A stretch of 41,386 bases of DNA from a candidate division KSB1 bacterium (GTDB taxonomy: Bacteria > Zhuqueibacterota > Zhuqueibacteria > Zhuqueibacterales > Zhuqueibacteraceae), in assembly GCA_034506255.1 (NCBI GenBank), contig JAPDPX010000018.1, positions 1 to 41,386 of the forward strand, read 5' to 3'. The position numbers and the translations under genes are program-made. The notes beneath the pieces are model-generated. The model ran no database searches, was not told the origin of the DNA, and was given only the letters and a program-made list of their open reading frames with translations. Below, piece by piece: positions 1-8,605 of this stretch. The stretch's first letter is position 1, and each line of letters opens with the position of its first letter.

Positions 1-2
1 AG

Positions 3-525
3 TGTTGTTGGCTGAATTGCCATTCGGTTGCCATTTCCGGCTGGTCGCCACAAAAGCGCGCGCTGAAAAAAGTTCAAAAATATCTCTTACTGTGGCAAGC
101 TTCAAGATGGGTTCACCGGGTGGATACCGCCACTGGACGCGAGATTGTACTGCAGCGGTATCGGAGAATGCTGTGGCTGGTTTTCGGGGTGGCGGCCTTC
201 GTCACGCTGGCGCTGGTCATTCGGCAGGCTCGTGGGCAGCGCTATGGACCTGCATGGAACAATTCACCACTGTATCACAGTCGGCAACATTGATCCTGCG
301 GCGCTGCAGGCCGTGTGGCAGGTTGAAGATGCCCGGCCCGTCGTGCGCGAGTTGTTCAAGCGCCGCCTGCGGGGGGCGGCCGGCAGTCGTTCTCAGATGC
401 ACACGTTGCTGGGGGCCCATGCGCAGATGTTGTGTCAAAAGTAATGCGAACTGGTGGCGCAGTAAAGGTTCGATTGGGAGCCGGTTTATCGTTGTCGCTT
501 TTGCCGACGAGTGCAAGCGCTGTAA
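3..525 (+). pseudogene. Relic of an N-terminally anchored membrane protein, possibly TPR/LapB-like
   Basis: One frame is open from the window edge to a stop at 291-293. It contains a clear hydrophobic segment (MLWLVFGVAAFVTLALVI, from the ATG at 168) followed by basic and polar residues. Directly after that stop another frame continues with protein-like sequence (DPAALQAVWQVEDARPVV), then meets TAA at 442 and TAA at 463. It finally reads YRCRFC before a stop at 523. An N-terminal membrane anchor and a C-terminal cysteine pair of the YRCxxC kind recall LapB-type TPR proteins with a rubredoxin-like tail, but the TPR middle would be missing. One frameshift plus two in-frame stops argue for decay. 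The family assignment is a guess; the hydrophobic segment is what I see most clearly. Confidence 0.33.
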
Positions 526-791
526 AATTCACGGCATCGAGATTGACCCGGAAAAGCTACAGATTGGCGGAGATGAGACGCGTGCCACGCGCATCACGCG
601 ACGGAACCGGAATCAGGCCAAAATGCTTCAGCATGTGCTGGTCTGCAATTCCAGAGGAACACGACAAAACATTCCGGTGCCAGGCATCAATGATTTGTGC
701 CGGCAGGAATTGACCCGTGCAAAATAAAAATTTGTGTTTGATCATCACAAGCAACGCTAAGCCAAGCCCCAGTCCAGATCCAGGTGTTGCC
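526..791. other. Non-coding gap before the AAA-ATPase-like gene
   Basis: No frame here has convincing protein character on either strand. A ribosome-binding site for the next gene is not obvious. The region probably belongs to the decayed locus to its left. Confidence 0.4.
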
Positions 792-2506
792 ATGAAGAAA
801 CTGCCAGTCGGCCGCTCTGATTTCCGGGACGTGATCGAGGGGAATTACTATTATGTGGACAAGTCGCTGTTCATCAAGGAGCAGATGGACAACGGCGCGC
901 AGGCGCTGCTCATTCCGCGGCCGCGCCGCTTCGGCAAGACGCTCAATCTCTCCATGCTGCGCTATTTTTTCGAGAAGAGCGAGAGTGATACCAGTCACCT
1001 GTTTCGGCATTTGCGGATTTGGCAGGCGGGCGAGGCCTATCGCGCCATGCAGGGCCGGCATCCGGTGATCTACCTGACCTTCAAAGACATCAAGGAATCG
1101 AATTGGCAAAGTGCGCGGGAGAAGATGCAAGTGACCATTCAGATGGAGTTTTTGCGTCATGACTATTTGCGCAATGCCAAAGAACTGCAGAGTGAGGAAA
1201 GGAAGTACTATGGTGACATTGTCAGTTTGAATGCAACGCAAAGCGGATATGAAAAGAGCCTGGAGCGACTGTCACAGCTTTTGGCGCGTTTTCACGGGCA
1301 AAGAGTGATGTTGTTGATCGACGAATACGACACGCCGATCCAGGCGGGATACGTCAACGGCTATTACAATGAGATCATCGGGTTCATGCGCAATTTTCCC
1401 AGTGGCGGGTTGAAGGACAATCCCTTTTGGAAGAAGGGGGTTCTGACCGGGATCATGCGGGTGGCGCGGGGATCGATCTTTTCGGGGTTGAACAACCTGG
1501 GTGTATTCACGCTGCTGCGTTCCGAGTTTTCCGGGGCTTTTGGCCTGAAGGAGGCAGAAGTCGAGCAGGCTTTGCGAGAATTCGACCTGCTCGCGGCTTA
1601 TGACCGTGTCAGAGATTGGTACAATGGCTACACCTTTGGCGATCGGGTCGTCTACAATCCCTGGTCACTGGTCAATTACTTGAACAGTGCCGACAAGGAG
1701 TGCCGTCCCTATTGGCTGAATACTTCGGACAACGCCATCGTGGAGCAGTTGCTGACGCGAGGTGGGCGGGAGCTGAAAGTCGAGCTGGAGAGCCTGATCG
1801 CCGGGGGGAGCGTGGAGAAACTCGTGGAGGAGAACATCGTGTTTGCCGAGATCGAGCAGCGGGAGGATTTGCTGTGGAGTTTTTTGCTGTTTGGGGGTAT
1901 TTGAGATATTCTTCCCAGCGGCCGGACGATTTTGACCCTGCCAAGACGTTGTGCCAGTTGACGGTACCGAATTGGGAGGTTCGCAGCATTTATATCAACA
2001 TTGTCGAGCGTTGGTTTGCGAAACGGCTGGAGAACAAGAAGCTCGAAATTTTGCTGCAGGCGTTTCTCAACGGGGATGTGGAGACCTTTGAGGAATTGCC
2101 TGCCGAGCTGGTGGAACGCAGCTTCAGTTATTGGGATGCGACCAGCCGGGATGCGGAGAAAGTTTATCAAGCTTTCACCATTGGTCTATTGGTGTGGCTC
2201 TCCGACCGTTACCAGGTGAGGAACAATCAGGAATCGGGCTATGGGCGGTACGATGTGATGCTGATTCCGCGGGAGGTGAGCCAGGCGGGGATCATCATCG
2301 AATTTAAAAAGGTCAACAGTCGGCGCGGGGAGACGCGGGAGAGCGCCATGGCCAAAGCCTTCGAGCAGATTGCGGGGAGGAAATACGCGGGCGAGCCACG
2401 TGCGCGCGGCGTGCAACAGATTCGGCAACTCGCCATCGTGTTTGAGGGCAAGCAAGTGTGGGTGAAGGAATGGACAGCCGATGAATCGCAATCGGGAGGT
2501 CATTAA
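792..2506 (+). pseudogene. AAA-ATPase-like / PD-(D/E)XK nuclease family protein, frameshifted
   Basis: This matches the widespread family with an N-terminal AAA-ATPase-like domain and a C-terminal PD-(D/E)XK nuclease-like domain (old name DUF1703). The start is the ATG at 792 (MKKLPVGRSDFRDVIEG). A degenerate Walker A, RPRRFGKT, ends at about residue 50, and a Walker B-like LLIDEYDTP has its Asp near residue 177. The first frame stops at 1902-1904 after LLWSFLLFGG. The family normally continues with YLRY, and that continuation lies in the next frame and runs to 2506. It includes GRYDVML and IIIEFKK, the D and E-x-K of the nuclease core. The break sits on a GGGGG run at 1893-1897, where a sixth G would restore about 571 residues. 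It is either a real frameshift or a homopolymer base-calling error. Members are often multicopy and are suspected to belong to mobile or defence functions; the cellular role is not established. Confidence 0.85.
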
Positions 2507-2515
2507 AATTGCAAA

Positions 2516-3208
2516 ATGAATAGCGTGATTCCCGCCGTGTCCACCTCATCACCAAAATCCTGGAACCTGCTGGTCTACATCATCCCCAACGACTCCCAAT
2601 GCGGCGAATGCGGCAGGGAGTTGTAGCGGGGCAGTTTCATCACGTTGGAAAAAGAAAAAGGCGCGCGCTGCCTTTCCTGTGCGGATTTGGATCATCTCGT
2701 TTACCTCCCACGCAGCGATGCCGCCCTGACACGGCGCGCGACCAAGCACTCGCGGCTGCATGCAAAAGTTTTGCAAGGGAGCCGCACGCGCAAACAATAC
2801 GAGCGCCAGGGCATTCTGGTGGAATCCGAAGCGCTGGACAAGGCCGAAGCAGAATGTCTGGCCGACGAGGAAGTGTGCCGGCGCGAGCGCGAAGCCGAAC
2901 GCCGTGCCGAGCTGGATGCCGAATACGTGAAGGCTTTCGGTAAGCACGTGCTCCGTTTGTTTCCCAAATGTCCGCCTGAAGCTGCGGAAAAGATCGCGGA
3001 GTATGCCTGCCGCAAATACAGCGGCCGCGTAGGACGCAGGGCTGCCGCCAAACGGTTCGATGACGAAGCGATCCAGCTGGCGCTTCAGGCGCATGTGTGT
3101 CATCACTTCACCGACTACGATGAGCTGCTCGCGCGCGGCTATCAACGTTACGAGGCGTGAGCGATGGTGCGCGGTATGGCCGAGCAACAGCTCAACGCCT
3201 GGCGGTGA
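2516..3208 (+). pseudogene. DUF2293 zinc-ribbon protein with two in-frame stop codons
   Basis: From the ATG at 2516 one frame runs to a TGA at 3206-3208 and would give about 230 residues. It is interrupted by TAG at 2624-2626 and TGA at 3158-3160. The N-terminal part carries CGECGREL, then the TAG, then RGSFITLEKEKGARCLSC, so the first stop falls between the two CxxC pairs of a zinc ribbon. The C-terminal half (FPKCPPEAAEKIAEYACRKY, SGRVGR, TDYDELLARGYQRYEA) is typical of DUF2293 proteins. The residues after the TGA (AMVRGMAEQQLNAWR) match the usual tail of that family. The TGA sits where CGA (Arg) is expected. No function is established for the family. Even if translation restarted downstream (for example at TTG 2645) the first Cys pair would be lost. 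Probably a pseudogene. Confidence 0.75.
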
Positions 3209-3439
3209 ATGAGCATGGGCAGAATCCTCCCCCTCGACCAGGCCTGCGAGCGGCATGCGCGCCATTGTCTCGCCGAGGCCAAATCGCATCGCAGCGGCTG
3301 GCAATGGCCTCGCACGCAAACGGAACAGAGGACGCTTTGGCTCGATTTTGTTTTTGCCCTTGAGGCATTACAATGCCGGCGTCGGGCGAGGCGGCGATTC
3401 CGGTTTGCGCATTTGCGCAAGCCCTCACCGCGAAACAGC

Positions 3440-3770
3440 TCGAAGCCAGGCTTTGCAACAACGTGGGGGCTGGCGTGCGCGAACCTCGGCGAGTTCGACA
3501 AGGCGCCGGCTTTTTTGCGCCGCAGCGCTGCACTATGAAGCCGGCAAACTGCGTGTCACACCACCAAACATCACGGAGAAGCGCTGCAACTCATGCGTGG
3601 GCTGGGTGATCGCCTCGTTCGAACCCGGCGATTTTGCGCAAGCGCTGAAGCATGCGAAAACGGCGCCGGGAATTTACGCCGAGATCGAAGATTCGAATGC
3701 GGCGGGGATGAGGGAGAAGGTGCAAGAGATGAGCGCATTGAATAGTAAGACAACGTGGCCGTACTTCCCG
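3440..3770 (+). pseudogene. TPR-like relic
   Basis: Two short stretches fit the tetratricopeptide pattern: LACANLGEFDKAPAFLRRSA in one frame (stop at 3536-3538) and, after a frame change near 3530, FEPGDFAQALKHAKTAPGIY followed by AEIEDSNAAGMREKVQEM. TPR proteins are protein-interaction scaffolds. No start, no full repeat series and at least one frameshift are visible, so this is the tail of a decayed gene at best. Confidence 0.35.
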
Positions 3771-3789
3771 GGCCCGCTTGCATCAACTC

Positions 3790-4028
3790 GCTGAATGCCG
3801 CACCACCCCGGCCTGACGAAGTGAAGGTGACGAAGGTACCCACCGGTTCGAATCGCAGGCTGCCCGGCGCCGCGATTTGACGGTATATCTGCCCCTGCTG
3901 CGATACCGAAATTTTCTCTTGTGCGTCAAACACGATTTTGCAATATTCCACGCACAATACACATGGGTGCCCCAAATCCCGGTGCTTCCCGCAACTTCGA
4001 GTTTTCTCCCACAACATTTGCACTGCAT
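3790..4028 (-). pseudogene. Possible zinc-ribbon protein relic, frameshifted
   Basis: On the minus strand an ATG at 4028 begins MQCKCCGRKLEVAGSTGIWG with a CxxC-like pair and then a second cysteine region (HVYC). Near 3955 the sensible reading moves to another frame: VEYCKIVFDAQEKISVSQQG, then RFEPVGTFVTFTSSG. Together they would form a small cysteine-containing protein. The family is not recognised. It needs a frame change, so it is either decayed or carries a sequencing indel. Confidence 0.28.
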
Positions 4029-4320
4029 CCCGCTTGAACAGGCGCCGGTTGCGTTGATAACTTGCAGCATTTTCGGTTGTGCGAAGGGGGCCTGCCTGTT
4101 TGTCCTGTGGCAAGTCTTTTCTCCGGCACTGGCATCATTGCGATCTTTGAAGATCGGACGGTGAGCGCGGAAAAACTCCCGCAAAATGACAAGAAGTGGA
4201 CTTCCCTTCATCCGAATAAAATGCGGTAATTGGGTGGCTGTCTTTTTTCAGAGGCAGGCTGCACGCCGGAATCATGTCCGGTGGTGTGCGGCCGGATGAA
4301 ACCATTTAGGGGTAGCACGT
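4029..4320. other. Intergenic, no gene seen
   Basis: No convincing coding frame. The last bases hold the likely ribosome-binding site AGGGGT (4307-4312) for the GTG start at 4321. This stretch is the candidate promoter region for the nine-gene cluster, but I could not pick a clear -35/-10 pair. Confidence 0.4.
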
Positions 4321-4839
4321 GTGAGCAATCGCGCCGTCATCTTCGCGGTGGGGTTTATCTGTGTAATCCTGGACCTCCCGACCGTTCTCATGCTAACACT
4401 GGGGTCCGAGTTGAGCTGGCCGTCGCGGGTTTTGCCCGCGCTTTTTCTCCTGTGGGGTTGGGGCTTCGCGATTCTGGCTGAAATTGCCGCTGCCGGTGCC
4501 CCGCCGCGCTTGCGTGACCTGCCTTTGGCTCTGCTCTTTCTGGTCGCGGGTTTTTTGTTTGAGAAGGCCTTTGAGTTGATCGTGGAGGGTCTGCGCCTGG
4601 CGTGGGCTGCCTGGCAGGGCGTTTTTGTGCTGCTGCTGGTCATGCTGGCCGGCGGCGGTTTGTTGCTGCGCAGTTTCTTTCCGGGTTTCAGACGATTTCT
4701 CTCTTTCATCATCCTCTTGATGGTTTTGGCCATTCTGTTCAGCGTGTGGTCGCCGGGACGGCGGCTGGGCACTCATCTCGCCGGCTATTGTGTTGGTTTC
4801 TCGCTCACGCTGCTGACCAGGCGCTATGCGGTCGCCTGA
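4321..4839 (+). CDS. Small multi-pass membrane protein of unknown function
   Basis: A 172-residue protein, largely hydrophobic, with about five predicted membrane segments: AVIFAVGFICVILDLPTVLM, a second near VLPALFLLWGWGFAILAEIA, and three more from LPLALLFLVAGFLF onward. It ends in the short basic tail TRRYAVA. The GTG start at 4321 is chosen because AGGGGT lies 8 bases upstream and the first residues, MSNR, resemble the next gene's MSNY. I do not recognise the family. It is the first gene of a same-strand set and is followed 75 bases later by the coiled-coil gene, so it may be the membrane partner of that system; this is inference from position. Confidence 0.7.
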   Translation: MSNRAVIFAVGFICVILDLPTVLMLTLGSELSWPSRVLPALFLLWGWGFAILAEIAAAGAPPRLRDLPLALLFLVAGFLFEKAFELIVEGLRLAWAAWQGVFVLLLVMLAGGGLLLRSFFPGFRRFLSFIILLMVLAILFSVWSPGRRLGTHLAGYCVGFSLTLLTRRYAVA

Positions 4840-4914
4840 TCGAGGCTGTCATTCCTCCCGTGACCGTCGCATTGAGGCGGCTGCGAACGATTGCACAATT
4901 TTCATGGTGAGGCC

Positions 4915-6255
4915 ATGAGCAATTACACTCATTCCTCGTCCAGTTCATACGAATCCCAAGAACAGCGCCGGCGCCGCGAAGAGCGGGAGCGCCGCGAGCG
5001 CGAGCGTCGCGAGGCGGAATTGCGGGCACGGCTGGAGCGTGAAAGGCAGGAACGCGAGCGGCAAGAGCGCGAGAAAAGGGAGCGCGAGGCTGCGGCGCAG
5101 CGTCGCATGGCGCTCTCCCAACAGGCGGTGCAGATCGGACTGGAACTGCAGCGCGCGCAGGTTCAAAGTGATGTGGCGCGGCTGCGGGCAAAACTGGCGC
5201 AGTCCACTTTGAGCATGGTGCAGCGGCAGCGCCTGGAAGCAGAGATCAAGGCGTTGCAGGCCGATGAGTCCAGCAGCTACGCCGAAGTCTACGAGAGCGT
5301 GCGCAAAATCGAAGCGGCGCTCGGCCAGCCCCAGCACGAACGCCCGGCCTCCCAGTTGGAGGCACAGGCGCAATGGCTGGAGGCCATCCGCAAATTCGAA
5401 GCCGATTTGCTCGATCAAGAGGCTCTGTTGGAACGTCTCGCTCCCGGGGATCTCCGCGAAATCAGAGAGGCGGCGCAGAGTCTGGTTAGCGACAATTCCG
5501 GGGACTATGCCTACAATCTCGCGACCCTCAAGGGCCTGCAGCAACGCCTGCGTGAAGTGACGCGGGCCTGTCAGGCGAAGGCTGTGGCGGAAGCGAAGCG
5601 TGACGCAGAGTGCACGGAGCGCCTGATCAACCTGCAGGCGCGTCTCGATTTGCTGCTCGCGAGTGAACCACCGGCGTCGCTGCGCGAGCGCGCCGCGCAG
5701 TGCCAACAGCGGATCATGGCAGCGCTCACCGTGGCCGATCCGGCGGCCAGGGAACGAACGCTGCAGGAACAGCAGCCACAGGTTGAAAAGCTGGAGCGAA
5801 CGGCAGGCGAGTGGCAACGCCATGCGCGCGAACGTCAGCAGCTCATGCGCCTCATGCAGCAACATCTCGAAGACATGGGCTATGAAGTGGTCGTCATGCC
5901 CGATCAGCCCGGCAGATTCGAAGCCTACATTCCCGGCGGCGAGATGGTGGAGATCAGCATCGGCCCGGACGGCAGCATGATCAGCCACGTCGTGCATCTG
6001 GTTCCGGAAGACCCGCCGACCCTGCCTGACCAGGCCGAGGCCCTGGCCTTCGAACAGCAACGCGACAAATGGTGCAGCGACTACGACCGCATTGCCGAGC
6101 GCCTGGCGCAGCAGGGCGTGCAGCTCACGGTTGATGCGCGCGAGCTCAAGAGCCTGCATGAGTTGCGCCCTGAAGAAATTCGCCAGAGTGCCCGGGTGCA
6201 GCGCCGGCAGTCCGGCGCTGTTGCCGTGCGATCCCCAAAATATTCGAGGCAATAG
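4915..6255 (+). CDS. Coiled-coil protein next to an AAA+ ATPase
   Basis: A 446-residue protein. Residues 1-15 are Ser-rich. About residues 17-65 are an extreme Arg/Glu-rich coiled coil (QRRRREERERRERERREAEL), and further helical coiled-coil segments extend to about 310. The last ~130 residues form a compact domain (LEDMGYEVVVMPDQPGRFEA, MVEISIGPDGSMISHVV) that looks globular alpha/beta. The ATG at 4915 with GGTGAGG just upstream is preferred over the TTG at 4891. The stop lies one base before the ATG of the AAA+ gene, so the two are very likely translationally coupled and probably interact. I do not know the family. The role as adaptor or scaffold for the ATPase is inferred. Confidence 0.75.
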   Translation: MSNYTHSSSSSYESQEQRRRREERERRERERREAELRARLERERQERERQEREKREREAAAQRRMALSQQAVQIGLELQRAQVQSDVARLRAKLAQSTLSMVQRQRLEAEIKALQADESSSYAEVYESVRKIEAALGQPQHERPASQLEAQAQWLEAIRKFEADLLDQEALLERLAPGDLREIREAAQSLVSDNSGDYAYNLATLKGLQQRLREVTRACQAKAVAEAKRDAECTERLINLQARLDLLLASEPPASLRERAAQCQQRIMAALTVADPAARERTLQEQQPQVEKLERTAGEWQRHARERQQLMRLMQQHLEDMGYEVVVMPDQPGRFEAYIPGGEMVEISIGPDGSMISHVVHLVPEDPPTLPDQAEALAFEQQRDKWCSDYDRIAERLAQQGVQLTVDARELKSLHELRPEEIRQSARVQRRQSGAVAVRSPKYSRQ

Positions 6256-6256
6256 C

Positions 6257-8140
6257 ATGACATCAGACCACGCACCGCGCTGGGTGCGGGAAATCGACCG
6301 CTATCTTGGCATCAAGACGCAATTTTATTTGCATGGCAACGTTCACGATCGGGTGTGCGATTTCTCGGCGACCGCCTCCCCCCAGGCCTCCCTGAGAATG
6401 CTGACCCTGCGGCAGTATCTGCTCAAATTCTTTCGCGAGCGGGGCTACGAGCTGATCGGCTTTTTCGATCCGCTGGATGGCTTGTGCTTTCCCGATGAAT
6501 TGGGCGAGCCCGAGGTGAAGATGCAGCAAACCTTTCTCTCGCTGCTGCCGAAGGAGGAGGTCACAGCAGCGGGCGCTGGCGGCCGCGATGCCCTGCAGCG
6601 TTTCCGGCCAACCACGACCGGCTACATTCACCACACCATCGCGGCGGCACGCGCGTTGATGCGCAACAGCCTGCATGGCAGTGTCTTGATTTTCGAGCAT
6701 GCCTCGCGTCTGCTGGCCACGCCGCAGCAGCTTCAGGATCATGAGCGGCTTTATTTTCTCGGCCTGCTCAAATGTGCGCTGGAGGCCACGGTGGCACAGG
6801 GCAAAAGCAATCTTACCCTTCTCATCTGCGACAAGCTCAATGATCTGCCGGCCTGGCTCTATCTCAACAATCCACGCGGCCGCTCGGTGCACATCGATTT
6901 CCCCGACGAGGACGAGCGCCGGGCCTTTCTTGCAGCCACCGAGCGTCTTTTTTACAAAGAAGAGGGGAAGGCCTTCAATCTGAAGGAAACGCTGGCGGCC
7001 TTCGTCGATTTCACCCAGGGTTTGTCGAACAGCGAGTTGTTCAGCCTGCGCACCCTGTCGCACCGCGAAAAGCTGCCGCTGCACAAGCCGCGCGAGATCG
7101 TCGAGCGTTACAAGTTCGGCAAGATCGAAAGCAAGTGGAACAAGCTCGATCCGGCGCGTTTGAACGATGCCCCCAAAATCCTCGGTGAGCGCGTGTTGGG
7201 ACAGGAGGAGGCCATCAATGCGGTGACCGACATTCTCAAGCGCGCCAAGCTTGGCCTCTCCGGCATCCAGCATTCTGCACGTTCCAACAAGCCCAAAGGC
7301 ATCCTGTTCTTTGCCGGCCCCACCGGCGTCGGCAAAACCGAGATGGCCAAGGGGCTGGCCGAACTGCTGTTTCATGATGAACGGGCGTGCATTCGCTTTG
7401 ACATGAGCGAGTATTCGCAGCAGCATTCCGATCAGAAACTGCTGGGCGCGCCGCCGGGGTACGTGGGTTACGAAGAGGGCGGCCAGCTCACCAACAAGGT
7501 CAAGGAGAATCCGTTTTGCGTGCTGCTCTTCGATGAGATCGAGAAGGCCGACCGCAACATTTTGGACAAGTTCCTGCAGATTCTCGAGGACGGCCGCATG
7601 ACCGACGGCAGGGGCGAGACCGTCTATTTCTCCGAAACACTCATCATCTTCACCAGCAACCTCGGCACCGTGGAAGAGCTGCCCGGCGGCGAGAGAAAAG
7701 CGCTGACCGATCCTGGGATGAAACCTGAAGACGTCAAAGGAAAAATCCTGGCCGCCATCGAGAATCATTTCAAGTACAAGCTCGGCCGGCCTGAAATCTT
7801 CAACCGCTTTGGCAACAACTTCGTGGTGTTCAACTACATCAAGCCGGAGGTGATGGCCCAAATCATCAAGAAGATTTTGGGGCAGATTGTGAAAGACGCG
7901 CGCGAACGGCTGCATCTGGAGCTCGACTTCGCACCGGCGGTGATCCAGCATCTCCATGACGCGGCGGTGCAAAATTTGGAAATGGGAGGCCGCGGCGCCG
8001 GCAATCTGATCGAAACCGTGATCGTCAATCCCCTGGCGCGCCGGCTCTTTGATTATGGTGAAAAGTTGCCGAACAGGCTGGGCATCACCGGCATACACCA
8101 AAATCAACACGGGCAGTATGAATTGGAATGCAGCGCGTGA
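6257..8140 (+). CDS. ClpB/ClpA-like AAA+ ATPase with a divergent N-terminal half
   Basis: 627 residues. The C-terminal half is a standard Clp/Hsp100 second-module ATPase: Walker A GPTGVGKT at 354-361, a pore-loop-like GAPPGYVGYEEGG, Walker B LLFDEIEK with D426/E427, sensor 1 FTSNLG, and the D2 small domain (FGNNFVVFNYIKPEVMAQII). The first ~320 residues show no Walker A. They begin FYLHGNVHDRV and contain LLICDKLNDLPAWLYLNNP and FPDEDERRAF, which resembles a catalytically dead AAA domain. Clp-type proteins thread or remodel protein substrates, but no ClpP-binding loop was identified and no protease gene is present. It lies one base after the coiled-coil gene. Hexameric remodelling of a cluster partner is the most natural inference. 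Confidence 0.85.
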   Translation: MTSDHAPRWVREIDRYLGIKTQFYLHGNVHDRVCDFSATASPQASLRMLTLRQYLLKFFRERGYELIGFFDPLDGLCFPDELGEPEVKMQQTFLSLLPKEEVTAAGAGGRDALQRFRPTTTGYIHHTIAAARALMRNSLHGSVLIFEHASRLLATPQQLQDHERLYFLGLLKCALEATVAQGKSNLTLLICDKLNDLPAWLYLNNPRGRSVHIDFPDEDERRAFLAATERLFYKEEGKAFNLKETLAAFVDFTQGLSNSELFSLRTLSHREKLPLHKPREIVERYKFGKIESKWNKLDPARLNDAPKILGERVLGQEEAINAVTDILKRAKLGLSGIQHSARSNKPKGILFFAGPTGVGKTEMAKGLAELLFHDERACIRFDMSEYSQQHSDQKLLGAPPGYVGYEEGGQLTNKVKENPFCVLLFDEIEKADRNILDKFLQILEDGRMTDGRGETVYFSETLIIFTSNLGTVEELPGGERKALTDPGMKPEDVKGKILAAIENHFKYKLGRPEIFNRFGNNFVVFNYIKPEVMAQIIKKILGQIVKDARERLHLELDFAPAVIQHLHDAAVQNLEMGGRGAGNLIETVIVNPLARRLFDYGEKLPNRLGITGIHQNQHGQYELECSA

Positions 8141-8605
8141 GAGGCATGATTTCTTCCGAGGGTGGTGCGACCGGTGTTGCAACGCCTTTGCCGGGTGGAG
8201 CAGCGCAGGCATCCTGCCCAAGGGCACCAACTTTTGGGCTGGAATTATCCAGAACCGCGAAGGCATCAGGTTCGTGATGAGCAGCACCTATGATCAAATC
8301 TGGTTTGCCTTCCGGTCGCCGTCCCCAATCTAACAAACCAGTTTTTTCGAGCCTCGCATTCTTTGCGACTTCGCGGTGAAAACAGATGTCTTGCCGTAAT
8401 GGCTCAACTGCGTGCAGGGGCGTAGCGCAGACATCTTGTCTGCAAGCGGAGATGCCTGCGCCCCTCCACACGTTACTGAAGGATTCCGTTTTGCTTTTCC
8501 CAAAAATTTGCCGCATCAGGTATCCTGCCGGCAGGCGTGGGCATGCTTCACGCCTCACTGAAGTATTTTGTCGGCGATGGGAGCTGTGAAAATTCCAGGG
8601 GTTCC
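8141..8605. other. Long intergenic spacer with palindromic repeat
   Basis: This 465-base gap inside an otherwise tight gene set has no convincing gene. It contains a nested palindrome (8417-8464) and other short inverted pieces, such as the region around 8196-8240, in the style of dispersed intergenic repeats. AGGGG at 8597-8601 is the likely ribosome-binding site of the next gene. Confidence 0.5.
8417..8464. repeat. REP-like nested palindrome
   Basis: The outer arms GGGGCG (8417-8422) and CGCCCC (8459-8464) enclose the perfect inner hairpin GCAGACA-TCT-TGTCTGC (8427-8443). A related hairpin, GCAGAC-AAGAG-GTCTGC, occurs at 21076-21092. The form suits a dispersed intergenic repeat or a transcription-attenuating structure. 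Confidence 0.6.

Noticed and set aside
2..727. 241-codon plus-strand frame from the window edge
   Set aside because: It lacks protein character. The hydrophobic segment and cysteine-pair tail lie in other frames of the same stretch.
6263..8287. Long minus-strand open frame opposite the AAA+ gene
   Set aside because: High GC makes long antisense frames common. The plus strand has clear Walker motifs, and the minus product has no recognisable domain. The same holds for 4945-6258, 10671-12788, 14362-15714, 22492-23841, 23568-24935, 25129-26544 and 29694-30797.
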